From an uncultured Opitutia bacterium (lineage in GTDB: Bacteria > Verrucomicrobiota > Verrucomicrobiia > Opitutales > Opitutaceae), in NCBI GenBank assembly GCA_903877135.1, contig CAIRCN010000062.1, positions 1 through 35,815 of the forward strand: 35,815 nucleotides of DNA. The letters are read 5' to 3'. Below, one piece after another: positions 18,528 through 28,032 of the stretch; position 1 is the stretch's first letter, and each line of letters opens with the position of its first letter. The translations under genes were made by a program, and so were the position numbers. The notes beneath the pieces were generated by a model that was not told the DNA's origin, did no database searches, and saw nothing but the letters and a program-made list of their open reading frames with translations.

Positions 18528-19661
18528 ATGGCTTCCAGCTTATTGCATAAAGCTGCGGCGCAGCCGCGCCGCATTGTCGTCAAGCTCGGCACCGGCGTGC
18601 TCACCTCCGGTGTCGGTCAGCTCGACATCGCCCGCATCGCCGCTGTCTGCGCCGAAGTCGCCGCATTGCGCGCCCGCGGCACCGAAGTTATCATCGTCAG
18701 CTCCGGCGCGGTCGGACTCGGCATGGGCGCGCTGCAACTCGAAAAGCGGCCCAAGGATGTCACGAAGAAACAAGCCTGCGCCGCCATCGGCCAGAGCCTC
18801 CTTATGCAGACGTGGCAGGCGGGTTTCGCCCCGCACCAGCTCACCGTCGCGCAGGTGCTGCTCACCCACGAGGACCTGCGCGCGCGCGACCGCTACCTCG
18901 GCATCAAGCGCTGCCTCAGCCAGCTCATCGCCTACGGCACCATCCCCGTCATCAACGAGAACGACACCGTCAGCGCCGCCGAGATTCAGGCGATGCTCCG
19001 CTTCGGCGACAACGACACGCTCTCCGCGATGGTCGCGAGCCTGCTTGAGGCGCAATACCTCTTTATCCTCTCCACCGCACCCGGCCTCGTCGACTTGCAC
19101 GGCACCAACCAGATCGTCCCAGTCGTCGAGCGCATCACGCCAGAAATCGAGGCGATGGCCGGAGGCACCAGCAGCGAAACCTCCATCGGCGGCATGGTCT
19201 CAAAAATCTCCGCCGCCAAACTCGCCACCCGCGCCGGCTGCGGTGTCTTCATCGCCAGCGGCGCCGAGTCCGAAATCCTCGCCCGCCTGCTCAGCGGCCG
19301 CGGCCCCGGCACCTTCTTCGTCCCCAGCGGTCTGCCGATGGACGCCCGCAAGCGCTGGCTCGCCTACTTCCAGCGCCCCGCCGGCACGATCCACGTCAAC
19401 ACCTGCGCCGTCCCCGTGCTCCGTGCGCAGGGTCGCAGCCTCCTCGCCGTCGGCGTGACCCACGCCACCGGCATTTTCGCCGCCGGCGAAATCGTCAACA
19501 TCGCCGGCCCCGACGGCAGCGTCTTCGCCCGCGGCAAGGTCGCATTTTCCAGCGGGGAAATCCCCACTCTTGCCGGCCGGCATGGCGACGCCGTACGCGC
19601 GCTCTTCCCCGCTCGCAAGCGTCTCGAAGTCATCCACCGCAACGACCTCGTGCTGCTGTGA
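18528..19661 (+). CDS. proB: Glutamate 5-kinase ProB with PUA domain
   Basis: Catalyses the first, feedback-regulated step of proline synthesis. The amino-acid-kinase domain (about 1-260) shows RRIVVKLGTGVLTSG, IIVSSGAVGLGMGAL, VINENDTVSAAEI and FGDNDTLSAMVA. The C-terminal PUA domain spans about residues 280-370 (RKRWLAYFQ to VAFSSGEI). Length is 377 residues. The ATG at 18528 follows frr by 32 bp; no Shine-Dalgarno is seen. proA is not in the window. The stop overlaps the start of the next gene (GTGA). Confidence 0.95.
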   Translation: MASSLLHKAAAQPRRIVVKLGTGVLTSGVGQLDIARIAAVCAEVAALRARGTEVIIVSSGAVGLGMGALQLEKRPKDVTKKQACAAIGQSLLMQTWQAGFAPHQLTVAQVLLTHEDLRARDRYLGIKRCLSQLIAYGTIPVINENDTVSAAEIQAMLRFGDNDTLSAMVASLLEAQYLFILSTAPGLVDLHGTNQIVPVVERITPEIEAMAGGTSSETSIGGMVSKISAAKLATRAGCGVFIASGAESEILARLLSGRGPGTFFVPSGLPMDARKRWLAYFQRPAGTIHVNTCAVPVLRAQGRSLLAVGVTHATGIFAAGEIVNIAGPDGSVFARGKVAFSSGEIPTLAGRHGDAVRALFPARKRLEVIHRNDLVLL

Positions 19662-20104
19662 CCGCCCCCTCGCTGCGTCCGGCCACCCCCGCCGACCGCG
19701 CCTGGGTGTGGCGGCTCAAAAAAATCACCATGCGCGCCTACGTCGTGCAGACGTGGGGCCTTTGGGATGACGCCTTCCAACGTTCGCATTTCCAAACCAA
19801 CTTCGAGCCCGCCAATCTGGAAGTCATCATGGTCGGCGGTCGCGATGTCGGTTACCTGCAGTGCGAACGGGCCCGCCACGAAATTTTCCTCGCGAATATC
19901 TCGGTCGAGCCCTCCTTCCAGAACCGCGGACTCGGCTCCGCCGTCATCCGCGAGTTGCAGGCCCAAGCCGCTGCCACGCGCCTCCCCATCCGCCTGCAGG
20001 TGCTCAAGACCAACCCCGCCGCCCGCCGCCTCTACGCCCGGCTCGGATTCTCCGTCATCGACGAGACCCCGACGCACACCCGCATGCTCTGGCGGCCCGA
20101 CTGA
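19658..20104 (+). CDS. GNAT-family N-acetyltransferase
   Basis: A 148-residue GCN5-related acetyltransferase. The acetyl-CoA-binding motif A is visible in IFLANISVEPSFQNRGLGSAVI (the Q-x-R-G-x-G core), and the motif-B-like end is NPAARRLYARLGFSVIDETPTHTRM, typical of the family. Substrate unknown. The GTG at 19658 overlaps the proB stop codon by 3 bp, so it is probably translationally coupled to proB, although a link to proline metabolism is not established. Confidence 0.88.
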   Translation: MTAPSLRPATPADRAWVWRLKKITMRAYVVQTWGLWDDAFQRSHFQTNFEPANLEVIMVGGRDVGYLQCERARHEIFLANISVEPSFQNRGLGSAVIRELQAQAAATRLPIRLQVLKTNPAARRLYARLGFSVIDETPTHTRMLWRPD

Positions 20105-20150
20105 AATCTTCTTTGCCTTCGCGCCGCTTTGCCCGACCCTCGGGCGCTTC

Positions 20151-22160
20151 ATGGATTTCGTCCTCGACCCAACGTCCACGCCGCACGGCATTCCGCCCAT
20201 CGACTTCCGCGCGGAACTGAACGACGAGCAGTTTAACGCCGTCACCGCTGCGCCCGGGCCACTGCTCGTGCTCGCGGGCGCCGGTTCCGGCAAGACCCGC
20301 ACCCTCACCTACCGCGTCGCCTACCTGCTCTTCCAAGGCGTGAAGCCCGGCGAAATTCTCCTGCTCACCTTCACCAACAAAGCCGCCAAGGAGATGCTCC
20401 ACCGCGTCCAGCACCTCACCGGCATCGAGCCCTCGCGCTTCTGGGGCGGCACCTTCCATTCGCTCGGCCACCGCGCCCTCCGCATCTACGGCGAGGCCGT
20501 CGGCCTGCCTCGCAACTTCACCATCCTCGACGCCGACGAGTCGGAGTCACTCCTCAAGCAGGCCGTCGAGCACGAGGACAAGCCCTTCTTCAAGGACAAG
20601 ACCAATCCCCGCCCCGGCCCGCTCTTCAGCGTCCTCTCCCTCGCCCGCAACACCCAACTCTCCATCGCCGACACGGTCAAAAAAAACTTCCCGCAATACG
20701 ACGAAATCGCCCACCGCCTCCCCGCCTTCGCCGCCGCCTACGAGAAGAAAAAGCGAGTTCAGAACGTCGTCGACTACGACGATCTCCTCGAACACTGGCT
20801 CGCCCTCCTCACCAACGTGCCCGAGGTCGCCGCGTATTTCGCCCACCGGTTCCGCCACGTCCTTGTGGACGAATATCAGGACACCAACACCATCCAGGCC
20901 CAGATCGTGGACCGCCTGGCCGCGCACCACTGCGTGATGGCCGTCGGCGACGACGCCCAGTGCATCTACTCGTGGCGCGGCGCCGACTTCGAGAACATCA
21001 TGACGTTTCCCGACCGCCACCCTGGCACCGTCATCCACCGCATCGAGACCAACTACCGCTCGACACCCGAGATTCTCGCCCTCGCCAACGGCGTCCTCCT
21101 CGCCCAGCCCAAGGGCCGCCACTTCGACAAGGAACTCCGCGCCGCCCGCGGCCACGCCCAAAAGCCCTTCGTCGTCCAGACCATGGACGACCGCGAGCAG
21201 GCCGAGTTCATCCTCAAGCGCATCCGCTCCCTCGTGGAGGACGACGGCGTATCGCTCAGCGGGATCGCCATCCTCTACCGCTCGCACTTTCTCGCGCTCG
21301 AAATCCAACTCGCACTCTCGCGCGCAGGCGTGCCCTACCAGATCACCAGCGGCGTGAAGTTCTTTGAGCGCCAGCATATCCGCGACCTCGTCGCCTTGCT
21401 CCGCTTCGTTTACAACCCGTCCGACGCGCAGGCCTGGCAGCGCATCGCCATCCTCCTCCCAAAAATCGGCGAGAAGGGCGCCCAGAAAATCTACACGGCC
21501 GCCACCGACCACGCGCGGCTGCTCCAGAAGAATTTCCTCGACGTGCTCACGACCGACGATGTGAAAAGCAAAGTCGCCAAGGACGCCCGCGAAGACTGGG
21601 ACAACTTTTGCGCCTCGCTCAGCCAGGTCGCCGAGAGCATGCAGACCGCCAAGCCCGCCGACGTTGTCTCCACCGCCATCGACGGCTGGTATGGAGACTA
21701 CCTGAAGGGCGCCTACGCCGACTACATTGATCGCCTCGACGAATTGAAGGCGATGATCGGCTTCGCCCAGCGGTTCGACGAGATGCAGGACCTCCTCGCC
21801 CAGATCGTCCTCCTCAACGGCGAGACCAGCGACCGCCACGTCGATCCCGACGCCGAGGCCGTGAAACTCACGACCGTGCACCAAGCCAAGGGCCTCGAAT
21901 ACGACGTCGTCTTTTTGATCGGCCTCGCCGACGGCCAGTTCCCCGGCCGCCGCTCGATCGAGGCCGGCGATGTCGAGGAGGAGCGCCGACTCTTCTACGT
22001 CGCCGTCACCCGCGCACGGAACGAACTCTACCTCAGCTATCCGAAGGTGGCGACCCGCGCCGGCCCCGGCAGCATGCTGCTCACCCCAAGCCGATTTCTC
22101 CAGGAACTCGACCCGAAACTCTACGACCCCCTCCGCATCAAACGCAGCTACGGGTGGTAG
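20151..22160 (+). CDS. UvrD/PcrA/Rep-type superfamily I DNA helicase
   Basis: A 669-residue ATP-dependent 3'-5' DNA helicase. All main motifs are present: Q-motif-like LNDEQFNAV, Walker A GAGSGKT (43-49), LLTFTNKAAKEM, Walker B VDEYQDTN, motif III GDDAQCIYSWRGAD, motif IV NYRSTPEIL, motif V LTTVHQAKGLEYDVVFL and motif VI EERRLFYVAVTRA. The length is closer to Rep/PcrA than to AddA or RecB, and there is no nuclease domain. A role in repair or replication restart is inferred from family membership. I used the ATG at 20151; the frame is open upstream only as a shadow of the GNAT gene. Confidence 0.93.
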   Translation: MDFVLDPTSTPHGIPPIDFRAELNDEQFNAVTAAPGPLLVLAGAGSGKTRTLTYRVAYLLFQGVKPGEILLLTFTNKAAKEMLHRVQHLTGIEPSRFWGGTFHSLGHRALRIYGEAVGLPRNFTILDADESESLLKQAVEHEDKPFFKDKTNPRPGPLFSVLSLARNTQLSIADTVKKNFPQYDEIAHRLPAFAAAYEKKKRVQNVVDYDDLLEHWLALLTNVPEVAAYFAHRFRHVLVDEYQDTNTIQAQIVDRLAAHHCVMAVGDDAQCIYSWRGADFENIMTFPDRHPGTVIHRIETNYRSTPEILALANGVLLAQPKGRHFDKELRAARGHAQKPFVVQTMDDREQAEFILKRIRSLVEDDGVSLSGIAILYRSHFLALEIQLALSRAGVPYQITSGVKFFERQHIRDLVALLRFVYNPSDAQAWQRIAILLPKIGEKGAQKIYTAATDHARLLQKNFLDVLTTDDVKSKVAKDAREDWDNFCASLSQVAESMQTAKPADVVSTAIDGWYGDYLKGAYADYIDRLDELKAMIGFAQRFDEMQDLLAQIVLLNGETSDRHVDPDAEAVKLTTVHQAKGLEYDVVFLIGLADGQFPGRRSIEAGDVEEERRLFYVAVTRARNELYLSYPKVATRAGPGSMLLTPSRFLQELDPKLYDPLRIKRSYGW

Positions 22161-22191
22161 CGATGAGGTCTATTTACCTCTCTGCACACCC

Positions 22192-22695
22192 ATGAAAACT
22201 ACAATCCGCCATGAGACCGCCGCGGACATCGCAGGCATCCGCGAGGTCGTGCGCGGTGCCTTCGGTCGACCGGGTGAGGCCGATTTGGTGGACGCTTTGC
22301 GCCGGGCGGACAGGCTCACCGTATCTGCCGTCACCGATCTCGGTGGTCGAATCGTCGGACATGTGGCGTTCAGTCCCATCACCATCAGGGAGCGGCATGC
22401 GGCCTTGGCGCTCGCACCTGTGGCTGTCGAACCCGAGTGCCAGCGTCAGGGGATCGGCACGGCACTCATTCGCTGGGGGCTCGATGAGTGCCGCTCGTTG
22501 GGGCACCGCATCGTCATCGTGCTTGGCTCTCCGGCTTATTATCGACGCTTCGGTTTCGCGCCCGCTTCACAGTTTGGCATTGCTTGCCCGTTCCCTGCTC
22601 CCGCGAAGCATTTCATGATGCTGGAGCTTTTCCCGGGTGCAGCCGCAGGATGCAACGGCCCGGTGCGTTACCGTCCAGAGTTCGACTTGGTTTGA
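22192..22695 (+). CDS. YhbS-like GNAT-family N-acetyltransferase
   Basis: A 167-residue acetyltransferase resembling the YhbS branch. N-terminal IRHETAADIAGIREVVRGAF, central HVAFSPITI, motif A VAVEPECQRQGIGTALI, and the branch-typical LGSPAYYRRFGFAPAS, then VRYRPEF at the end. Substrate unknown. It uses more T-ending and TTG/TTT codons than its neighbours. Together with its place between the helicase and a disrupted dgt copy, this hints that it may be part of an acquired segment. It ends 17 bp before the dgt remnant. Confidence 0.85.
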   Translation: MKTTIRHETAADIAGIREVVRGAFGRPGEADLVDALRRADRLTVSAVTDLGGRIVGHVAFSPITIRERHAALALAPVAVEPECQRQGIGTALIRWGLDECRSLGHRIVIVLGSPAYYRRFGFAPASQFGIACPFPAPAKHFMMLELFPGAAAGCNGPVRYRPEFDLV

Positions 22696-22712
22696 TCTGT
22701 TGACGAATCCGG

Positions 22713-22809
22713 CCGCGCCTTGCCCGCCTCGGTAGCCTCCAAATCGATCAGCCGACCGACGCGCGGCGGCAGTATGCTGATCGCACGCGGGCCTTCCAAT
22801 GGAGTTGCG
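22713..22809 (-). pseudogene. Remnant of a second dgt gene (C-terminal region)
   Basis: This stretch aligns to 23533-23632 inside the intact dgt. Over the first 80 bases (22711-22790 against 23531-23610) I count 64 identities with no gap. Read on the minus strand it encodes a 27-residue piece starting GPRAISILPPRVGRLID, 22 of 27 identical to Dgt residues 363-389. On its upstream side similarity continues faintly to a CGCAACT block with a 2-base length change, directly after the yoeB stop; on its downstream side it stops at KAR. It has no start and no continuation, so it is a fossil of another dgt copy. Confidence 0.85.
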
Positions 22810-22810
22810 T

Positions 22811-23074
22811 TCAATAGTGGTAGCGCAACTGCGCGATCCAGAGTTGGCCGCCGACGACTTTGTAGACGATGCGGTGTTCACTGTCGATCCGACGTGACCA
22901 GTAGCCCTGATAAGTGTGCCGCAGCGGCTCGGGCTTGCCTATGCCGGTGAAGGGCGCCCGCATGATTTCCTTGATCAACTGGTTAATGCGCTGGAGCTGC
23001 CTCGCATCGGTCGCCTGCCAATACAGATACTCCTCCCACGCCTTGGCCGAGAACACCAGCGGCGTGGCGGCCAT
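22811..23074 (-). CDS. yoeB: YoeB toxin (ribosome-dependent mRNA endonuclease)
   Basis: An 87-residue type II toxin of the Txe/YoeB family, which cuts mRNA on the ribosome and halts translation. Sequence pattern matches throughout: AWEEYLYWQATDARQLQRIN, GKPEPLRHTYQGYWSRRI, SEHRIVYKV and a C-terminal RYHY. Expected catalytic residues Glu49, Arg68 and His86 (by analogy with E. coli Glu46, Arg65 and His83) are all present, so the toxin looks functional. It follows the antitoxin gene yefM by 4 bp. Immediately after its stop codon begins the dgt remnant. Confidence 0.95.
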   Translation of the reverse strand: MAATPLVFSAKAWEEYLYWQATDARQLQRINQLIKEIMRAPFTGIGKPEPLRHTYQGYWSRRIDSEHRIVYKVVGGQLWIAQLRYHY

Positions 23075-23078
23075 CGAA

Positions 23079-23333
23079 TCAGGCGTCTTTCAGTTTCCGC
23101 ACCCGGCCCTTGCCGGACTCAAGCTGCAGGATCGACGCCAGCAGGCGCCTGGCGTTTTTCGGGCTTCGCGTCAGATACGCCGTCTCGTCGAGCGCCTTGT
23201 AGTCCTCGAGTGAAACCATCACGACCGCCTGGTCGCGGTTGCGGGTGATGATGACCGGCTCGCGGTCGTTGCAAACCTTGTCCATCGTGGCGGCGAGGTT
23301 TTCCCGGGCGGCAGTGTAGGTGATGGCGTTCAT
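23079..23333 (-). CDS. yefM: YefM antitoxin (Phd/YefM family)
   Basis: An 84-residue antitoxin and autorepressor. The N-terminal DNA-binding half is MNAITYTAARENLAATMDKV, then EPVIITRNRDQAVVMVSLEDYKAL; the C-terminal half, ETAYLTRSPKNARRLLASI, matches the toxin-binding segment of YefM. The ATG at 23333 is preferred over an in-frame TTG at 23360, because the family begins at this Met and the intervening DNA is a perfect inverted repeat. It is the first gene of the yefM-yoeB operon and lies downstream of dgt on the same strand. Confidence 0.94.
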   Translation of the reverse strand: MNAITYTAARENLAATMDKVCNDREPVIITRNRDQAVVMVSLEDYKALDETAYLTRSPKNARRLLASILQLESGKGRVRKLKDA

Positions 23334-23334
23334 C

Positions 23335-23352
23335 TGGACAGGATACTGTCCA
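23335..23352 (-). promoter_or_regulatory. Putative yefM-yoeB operator overlapping the promoter
   Basis: TGGACAG-GATA-CTGTCCA is a perfect 7-bp inverted repeat that ends one base before the yefM start codon. A TTGACG that could be a -35 lies at 23365-23370 on the minus strand, and either candidate -10 (CAGTAT, 16-bp spacer; TATCCT, 19-bp spacer) falls inside or across the repeat. This is the geometry expected for autorepression by the YefM-YoeB complex. It also implies a very short or absent mRNA leader. Confidence 0.65.
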
Positions 23353-23430
23353 TATTTCAAAATGCGTCAAGCCAACGGATCGGAACCGAGGCACCTCCGT
23401 AGTCGCCGCAACTCCGCTGCCGACTTAGGT

Positions 23431-24699
23431 TCAGCTCAAATCCCGGATCGAGCCAAACTCCGGGTCGAACAGCCGGCGGTAGGTGCGCACGATCATGCCG
23501 TCCGTCAGGCCGGCGAGCCAGTCGCAGATCTGCCGCGCCTTGCCGGCCTCTGTCGTTTCGGCGTCGATCAGCCGGCCGATGCGCGGCGGCAGGATGTTGA
23601 TCACTCGCGGGCCCTTTTGCACGTAGTTGCGCCAGCAGGAGTCCCAGAGTTCGAACATCACGCGCCGCGCCTTGTGCTCCATCTGCTGGAGCTGCGGACT
23701 CTCAAAGATGATGTCGTTGGCGAGTTTCTTCCAGAACAGGGCCTCGCGCTCCGCCGCTGGCGCCACGACCACCTCAAAGCGGTAGCGGTTGGTCCGTGCG
23801 GCCATGAAGTTGCCGCGCTCGCGCAGCCGGCAGGCCTTGATGAAGGCGCCGATTTTTTGGGAAAACACATTCTCCAGCCGGTCGCCGCGCACCGCCGCGA
23901 ACAGCGCCTCGAGGTGCGCCTGCTGCTCCGGACCGATGGCTTCGCCCGCCGCCCAGCGCTCGATCCGCTCGACGGTGAGGAAGCCCGCCTTCACGCCATC
24001 GACAATGTCGTTCAGCGAGTAGGCCGCGTCGTCCGCCCAGTCCATGATCTGGCACTCGACGCTCTTGAAGGCGTTGAGCTTTTCCCCGGCGTGGAGCGCT
24101 TCCGGTATCGTCGTCTGCCCGAGAACAAAATCGCGCGCGGTCTCCTGCGGATCGTAGAGAAAATGGTTCTTGGGCGGCACGGGAAACTCCCGGAAGAGCT
24201 TCTTGTATTTCAAGACGCCATCGAGGAGGGCGCGCGTCGGCTGCATGCCGCGCACACCGGATTCATTCTGGTAGATCGTCGCCGTGAGCATATGCAGCGT
24301 CTGCGCGTTGCCCTCGAAGCCGCCCCACATGGCCATCAGTTCCTGCAACGTGCGCTCGCCCGAATGGCCGAACGGCGGATGGCCGAGGTCGTGCGCCAGG
24401 CACACCGCCTCGACGAGGTCGCTGTCGATCTGAAAATCGGGCCGCAGAGGAGCGCCGCGAGAGAGCAGGTAGTGGCAGATCGAGCGGCCGATCTGCGCGA
24501 CCTCCATCGAGTGCGTCAGCCGAGTCCGGTAGAAATCGTATTCGCCCGAGAGAAAAACCTGCGTCTTCGACTGGAGCTTACGGAAGGCGTGCGCATGGAT
24601 GATGCGGTCCCGGTCGATTTGGAACGCGTTGCGGTAATCGGGCTTTCGCGTGCCGCCATAGTGCTCAAGATCGAAGGCATTGTAGAACCGGTTCTGCAT
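23431..24699 (-). CDS. dgt: dNTP triphosphohydrolase (dGTPase-like)
   Basis: A 422-residue HD-domain enzyme that hydrolyses dNTPs to nucleosides and triphosphate. Visible features are the N terminus QNRFYNAFDLEHYGGTRKPDYRN (first part), the RLTHSMEVAQIGRSI motif, the HD pair in CLAHDLGHPPFGHSGE, FEGNAQTLHML, and DWADDAAYSLNDIVDG with metal and catalytic residues. The ATG at 24699 gives the family-like start; a GTG at 24735 would extend it without support. A diverged remnant of its 3' part lies 820 bp downstream beyond yefM-yoeB. It is divergent from ogt, with only 37 bp between start codons. Confidence 0.92.
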   Translation of the reverse strand: MQNRFYNAFDLEHYGGTRKPDYRNAFQIDRDRIIHAHAFRKLQSKTQVFLSGEYDFYRTRLTHSMEVAQIGRSICHYLLSRGAPLRPDFQIDSDLVEAVCLAHDLGHPPFGHSGERTLQELMAMWGGFEGNAQTLHMLTATIYQNESGVRGMQPTRALLDGVLKYKKLFREFPVPPKNHFLYDPQETARDFVLGQTTIPEALHAGEKLNAFKSVECQIMDWADDAAYSLNDIVDGVKAGFLTVERIERWAAGEAIGPEQQAHLEALFAAVRGDRLENVFSQKIGAFIKACRLRERGNFMAARTNRYRFEVVVAPAAEREALFWKKLANDIIFESPQLQQMEHKARRVMFELWDSCWRNYVQKGPRVINILPPRIGRLIDAETTEAGKARQICDWLAGLTDGMIVRTYRRLFDPEFGSIRDLS

Positions 24700-24736
24700 G
24701 GATTTCGGCTTCGACACGAATCTCAAGCCGCCCACG

Positions 24737-25267
24737 ATGCAAACTCATATGCGCTCCGTGCCCCCACCGCTTGCGGCCGCATCCCGTGCCGTATTCGCCA
24801 CCGCGTTCGGCACCTGCGCCTTGTCGTGGGGCAACGCTGGCTTGACTGGTTTCGAGTTGCCCGAAGCTGCCCGGGAACCGGGCGACGCGGCCAATCCACC
24901 GTCGGAAATCGCCGCCATCACCGACCGGGTCCGCCGCCATTTGTCGGGTGCATTGCAGGATTTCTTCGACCTGCGCTACCACTTCGCGCTCGTGCCCGAG
25001 TTTGCCCGCGAAGTTTACCTCGCCACGCTTGCTGTCAAAGCCGGCCAGACGCGCACCTACGGCGAGATCGCGGCGGCGATCGGTCAGATGCCAGCCGCGA
25101 GTCGCGCCGTCGGCGCGGCGCTCGGAGCGAACCCTTGGCCACTGCTCGTGCCCTGCCACCGGATCGTCTCCTCGGACGGCAAGATGACCGGCTTCTCCGC
25201 TCCTGGCGGCGTGCGCACCAAACTGCGCCTTCTCGCCCTCGAGGGCGCCGAGCTGTTTCCCGTGTAG
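24737..25267 (+). CDS. ogt: Methylated-DNA-protein cysteine methyltransferase
   Basis: A suicide DNA repair protein that takes the alkyl group from O6-alkylguanine. The DNA-binding and active-site region is intact: RTYGEIAAAIGQMPAASRAVGAALGANPWPLLVPCHRIV, read in pieces, with acceptor Cys140 in PCHR and the following SSDGKMTGFS loop. At 176 residues it has the size of Ogt rather than the fused Ada protein. Start ATG 24737; ATG 24749 is an alternative. It is divergent from dgt. The 112 bp after its stop, before tdh, hold nothing I can identify. Confidence 0.92.
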   Translation: MQTHMRSVPPPLAAASRAVFATAFGTCALSWGNAGLTGFELPEAAREPGDAANPPSEIAAITDRVRRHLSGALQDFFDLRYHFALVPEFAREVYLATLAVKAGQTRTYGEIAAAIGQMPAASRAVGAALGANPWPLLVPCHRIVSSDGKMTGFSAPGGVRTKLRLLALEGAELFPV

Positions 25268-25379
25268 CCGGCGGCGAACGTTTCTTATACCCGTGCGCGG
25301 CTGGCTTCACGTCGGCGTATGAGACGCTTCGTGGTTGTTTCGCCCGGCCGGCGCACCAAACTGCCCCAAACTACCTGCC

Positions 25380-26420
25380 ATGCCTGCTCCTACCATGCGC
25401 GCCATCGCCAAACTAACCGCCGGCCCCGGCCTCCAAATGACCGAGGTGCCGGTGCCCGTGCCCGGCATCAACGATGTCCTGATCAAGGTCAAGAAGACGT
25501 CCATCTGTGGCACCGACGTGCATATCTACAACTGGGACACTTGGGCCGAAAAAACCATCCATCCGCCCATGGTGATCGGCCACGAGTTTGTCGGCGTGGT
25601 CGAGCAGGTCGGCGCCAATGTGCCGCATTTCAAGGCGGGCGACCTTGTCGACGGTGAGGGCCACATCGTGTGCGGCGCCTGCCGCAACTGCCTCGCCGGT
25701 CGCCGCCACCTCTGCAAGGACACCAAGGGAGTCGGCGTGAACCGTCAGGGCGCCTTCGCCGAATACCTCTGCATCCCGGCCAGCAACGCGGTCCATGTTG
25801 ACCCCGCGATCCCGCTCGACGTGCTCTCGTGCTTTGATCCGCTCGGCAACGCCGTCCACACCGCCCTCAAATACGACATGATCGGCGAGGACGTGCTCAT
25901 CACTGGCGCCGGCCCCATTGGCTGCATGGCGACCGCTATCGCGAAGCAGGTCGGCGCGCGCAAAGTCGTCGTCACCGACGTCAATCCCGCCCGCCTCGCG
26001 CTCGCGAAGCGCATGGGCGCCACGCGCGTGGTGGATGTTTCCAAGGAAAAAATCCCCGACGTGCAACAGGAACTAGGCATGAAGGAAGGCTTCGACATCG
26101 GGCTTGAGATGTCGGGCAATCCGCGGGCCCTCGCCGACATGATCGACAACATGTGCCACGGTGGTCGCATCGCGCTCCTCGGGATCATGCCCGGCGCAGC
26201 CGCGGTGGATTGGAACAAAGTCGTTTTCAACATGCTCACGATAAAAGGCATTTACGGGCGCGAAATGTATGAGACTTGGTATAAGATGACCGCCCTCATC
26301 CAAAGCGGCCTCGATATTTCGCCCGTGATCACGCACCGATTTCACTACACAGAGTTTCAGCAGGGCTTTGACCTCATGCGCTCAGGCAAGAGCGGGAAAA
26401 TCGTCCTCAACTGGGAGTGA
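25380..26420 (+). CDS. tdh: L-threonine 3-dehydrogenase
   Basis: Oxidises threonine to 2-amino-3-ketobutyrate with NAD+. It is a zinc medium-chain dehydrogenase of 346 residues: catalytic-zinc Cys43 in [21 protein letters not shown], the structural-zinc loop [15 protein letters not shown], and the Rossmann motif [20 protein letters not shown]. The HIYNWD and WAEKTI segments are specific for Tdh. Start ATG 25380; a second ATG at 25395 is possible. kbl, the next enzyme of the pathway, starts 3 bp after its stop. Confidence 0.95.
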   Translation: MPAPTMRAIAKLTAGPGLQMTEVPVPVPGINDVLIKVKKTSICGTDVHIYNWDTWAEKTIHPPMVIGHEFVGVVEQVGANVPHFKAGDLVDGEGHIVCGACRNCLAGRRHLCKDTKGVGVNRQGAFAEYLCIPASNAVHVDPAIPLDVLSCFDPLGNAVHTALKYDMIGEDVLITGAGPIGCMATAIAKQVGARKVVVTDVNPARLALAKRMGATRVVDVSKEKIPDVQQELGMKEGFDIGLEMSGNPRALADMIDNMCHGGRIALLGIMPGAAAVDWNKVVFNMLTIKGIYGREMYETWYKMTALIQSGLDISPVITHRFHYTEFQQGFDLMRSGKSGKIVLNWE

Positions 26421-26423
26421 GCC

Positions 26424-27614
<1,191 letters not shown>

Positions 27615-27618
27615 AACC

Positions 27619-28032
27619 ATGCCCGCCAAACTTCCCGCCGCCACCGTGCGTCGCCTCGAAAAAGCGGCCCGCGGCGCCGCCAAGGCTTCCTACTCGCCCT
27701 ACTCGAAATTTCCCGTCGGCGCCGCGATCCTCACCGGCTCTGGAAAAATCTACACCGGCTGCAACGTCGAAAATGCCTCCTATGGCCTGACGAACTGCGC
27801 CGAGCGCACTGCCATCTTCAGCGCCGCCGCACTGGGCGAGCGCGAGGTGCGCGCCGTGGCGGTTTACACGCCCACTCCCGTGCCCAGCTCGCCCTGCGGC
27901 GCCTGCCGTCAGGTGATCAACGAGTTCGGGCCTGACGCCCTCGTGATCTGCGTTTGCGACGGCCCCGGCCGCATCGCCACCACGCTCGATCGACTCCTCC
28001 CCGCTGCTTTTGGCCCCAAGAATCTCCTATGA
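27619..28032 (+). CDS. cdd: Cytidine deaminase
   Basis: Deaminates cytidine and deoxycytidine in pyrimidine salvage. It is the small tetrameric form (137 residues) with zinc ligands in NCAERTAIF (Cys and catalytic Glu) and SPCGACRQVINEF (two Cys), plus the substrate loop CNVENASYGLTN and the N-terminal YSPYSKFPVGAA. It lies between kbl (4 bp) and the M13 peptidase (4-bp overlap), so it appears to be translated within the threonine-degradation operon, an unusual partnership with no known metabolic reason. Confidence 0.95.
   Translation: MPAKLPAATVRRLEKAARGAAKASYSPYSKFPVGAAILTGSGKIYTGCNVENASYGLTNCAERTAIFSAAALGEREVRAVAVYTPTPVPSSPCGACRQVINEFGPDALVICVCDGPGRIATTLDRLLPAAFGPKNLL

Noticed and set aside
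20547-21884. 445-codon leftward open frame inside the helicase gene
   Set aside because: Antisense shadow of the UvrD-family gene; no motifs.
22801-23415. 9-bp inverted match GGAGTTGCG / CGCAACTCC flanking yefM-yoeB
   Set aside because: Too short, no extension in either direction, no target-site duplication, and the left half lies where faint dgt similarity is seen; chance is likely.
23320-25416. 698-codon rightward open frame over dgt and ogt
   Set aside because: Arg/His-rich shadow translation; dgt, ogt and the yefM operator are clearly real on this stretch.
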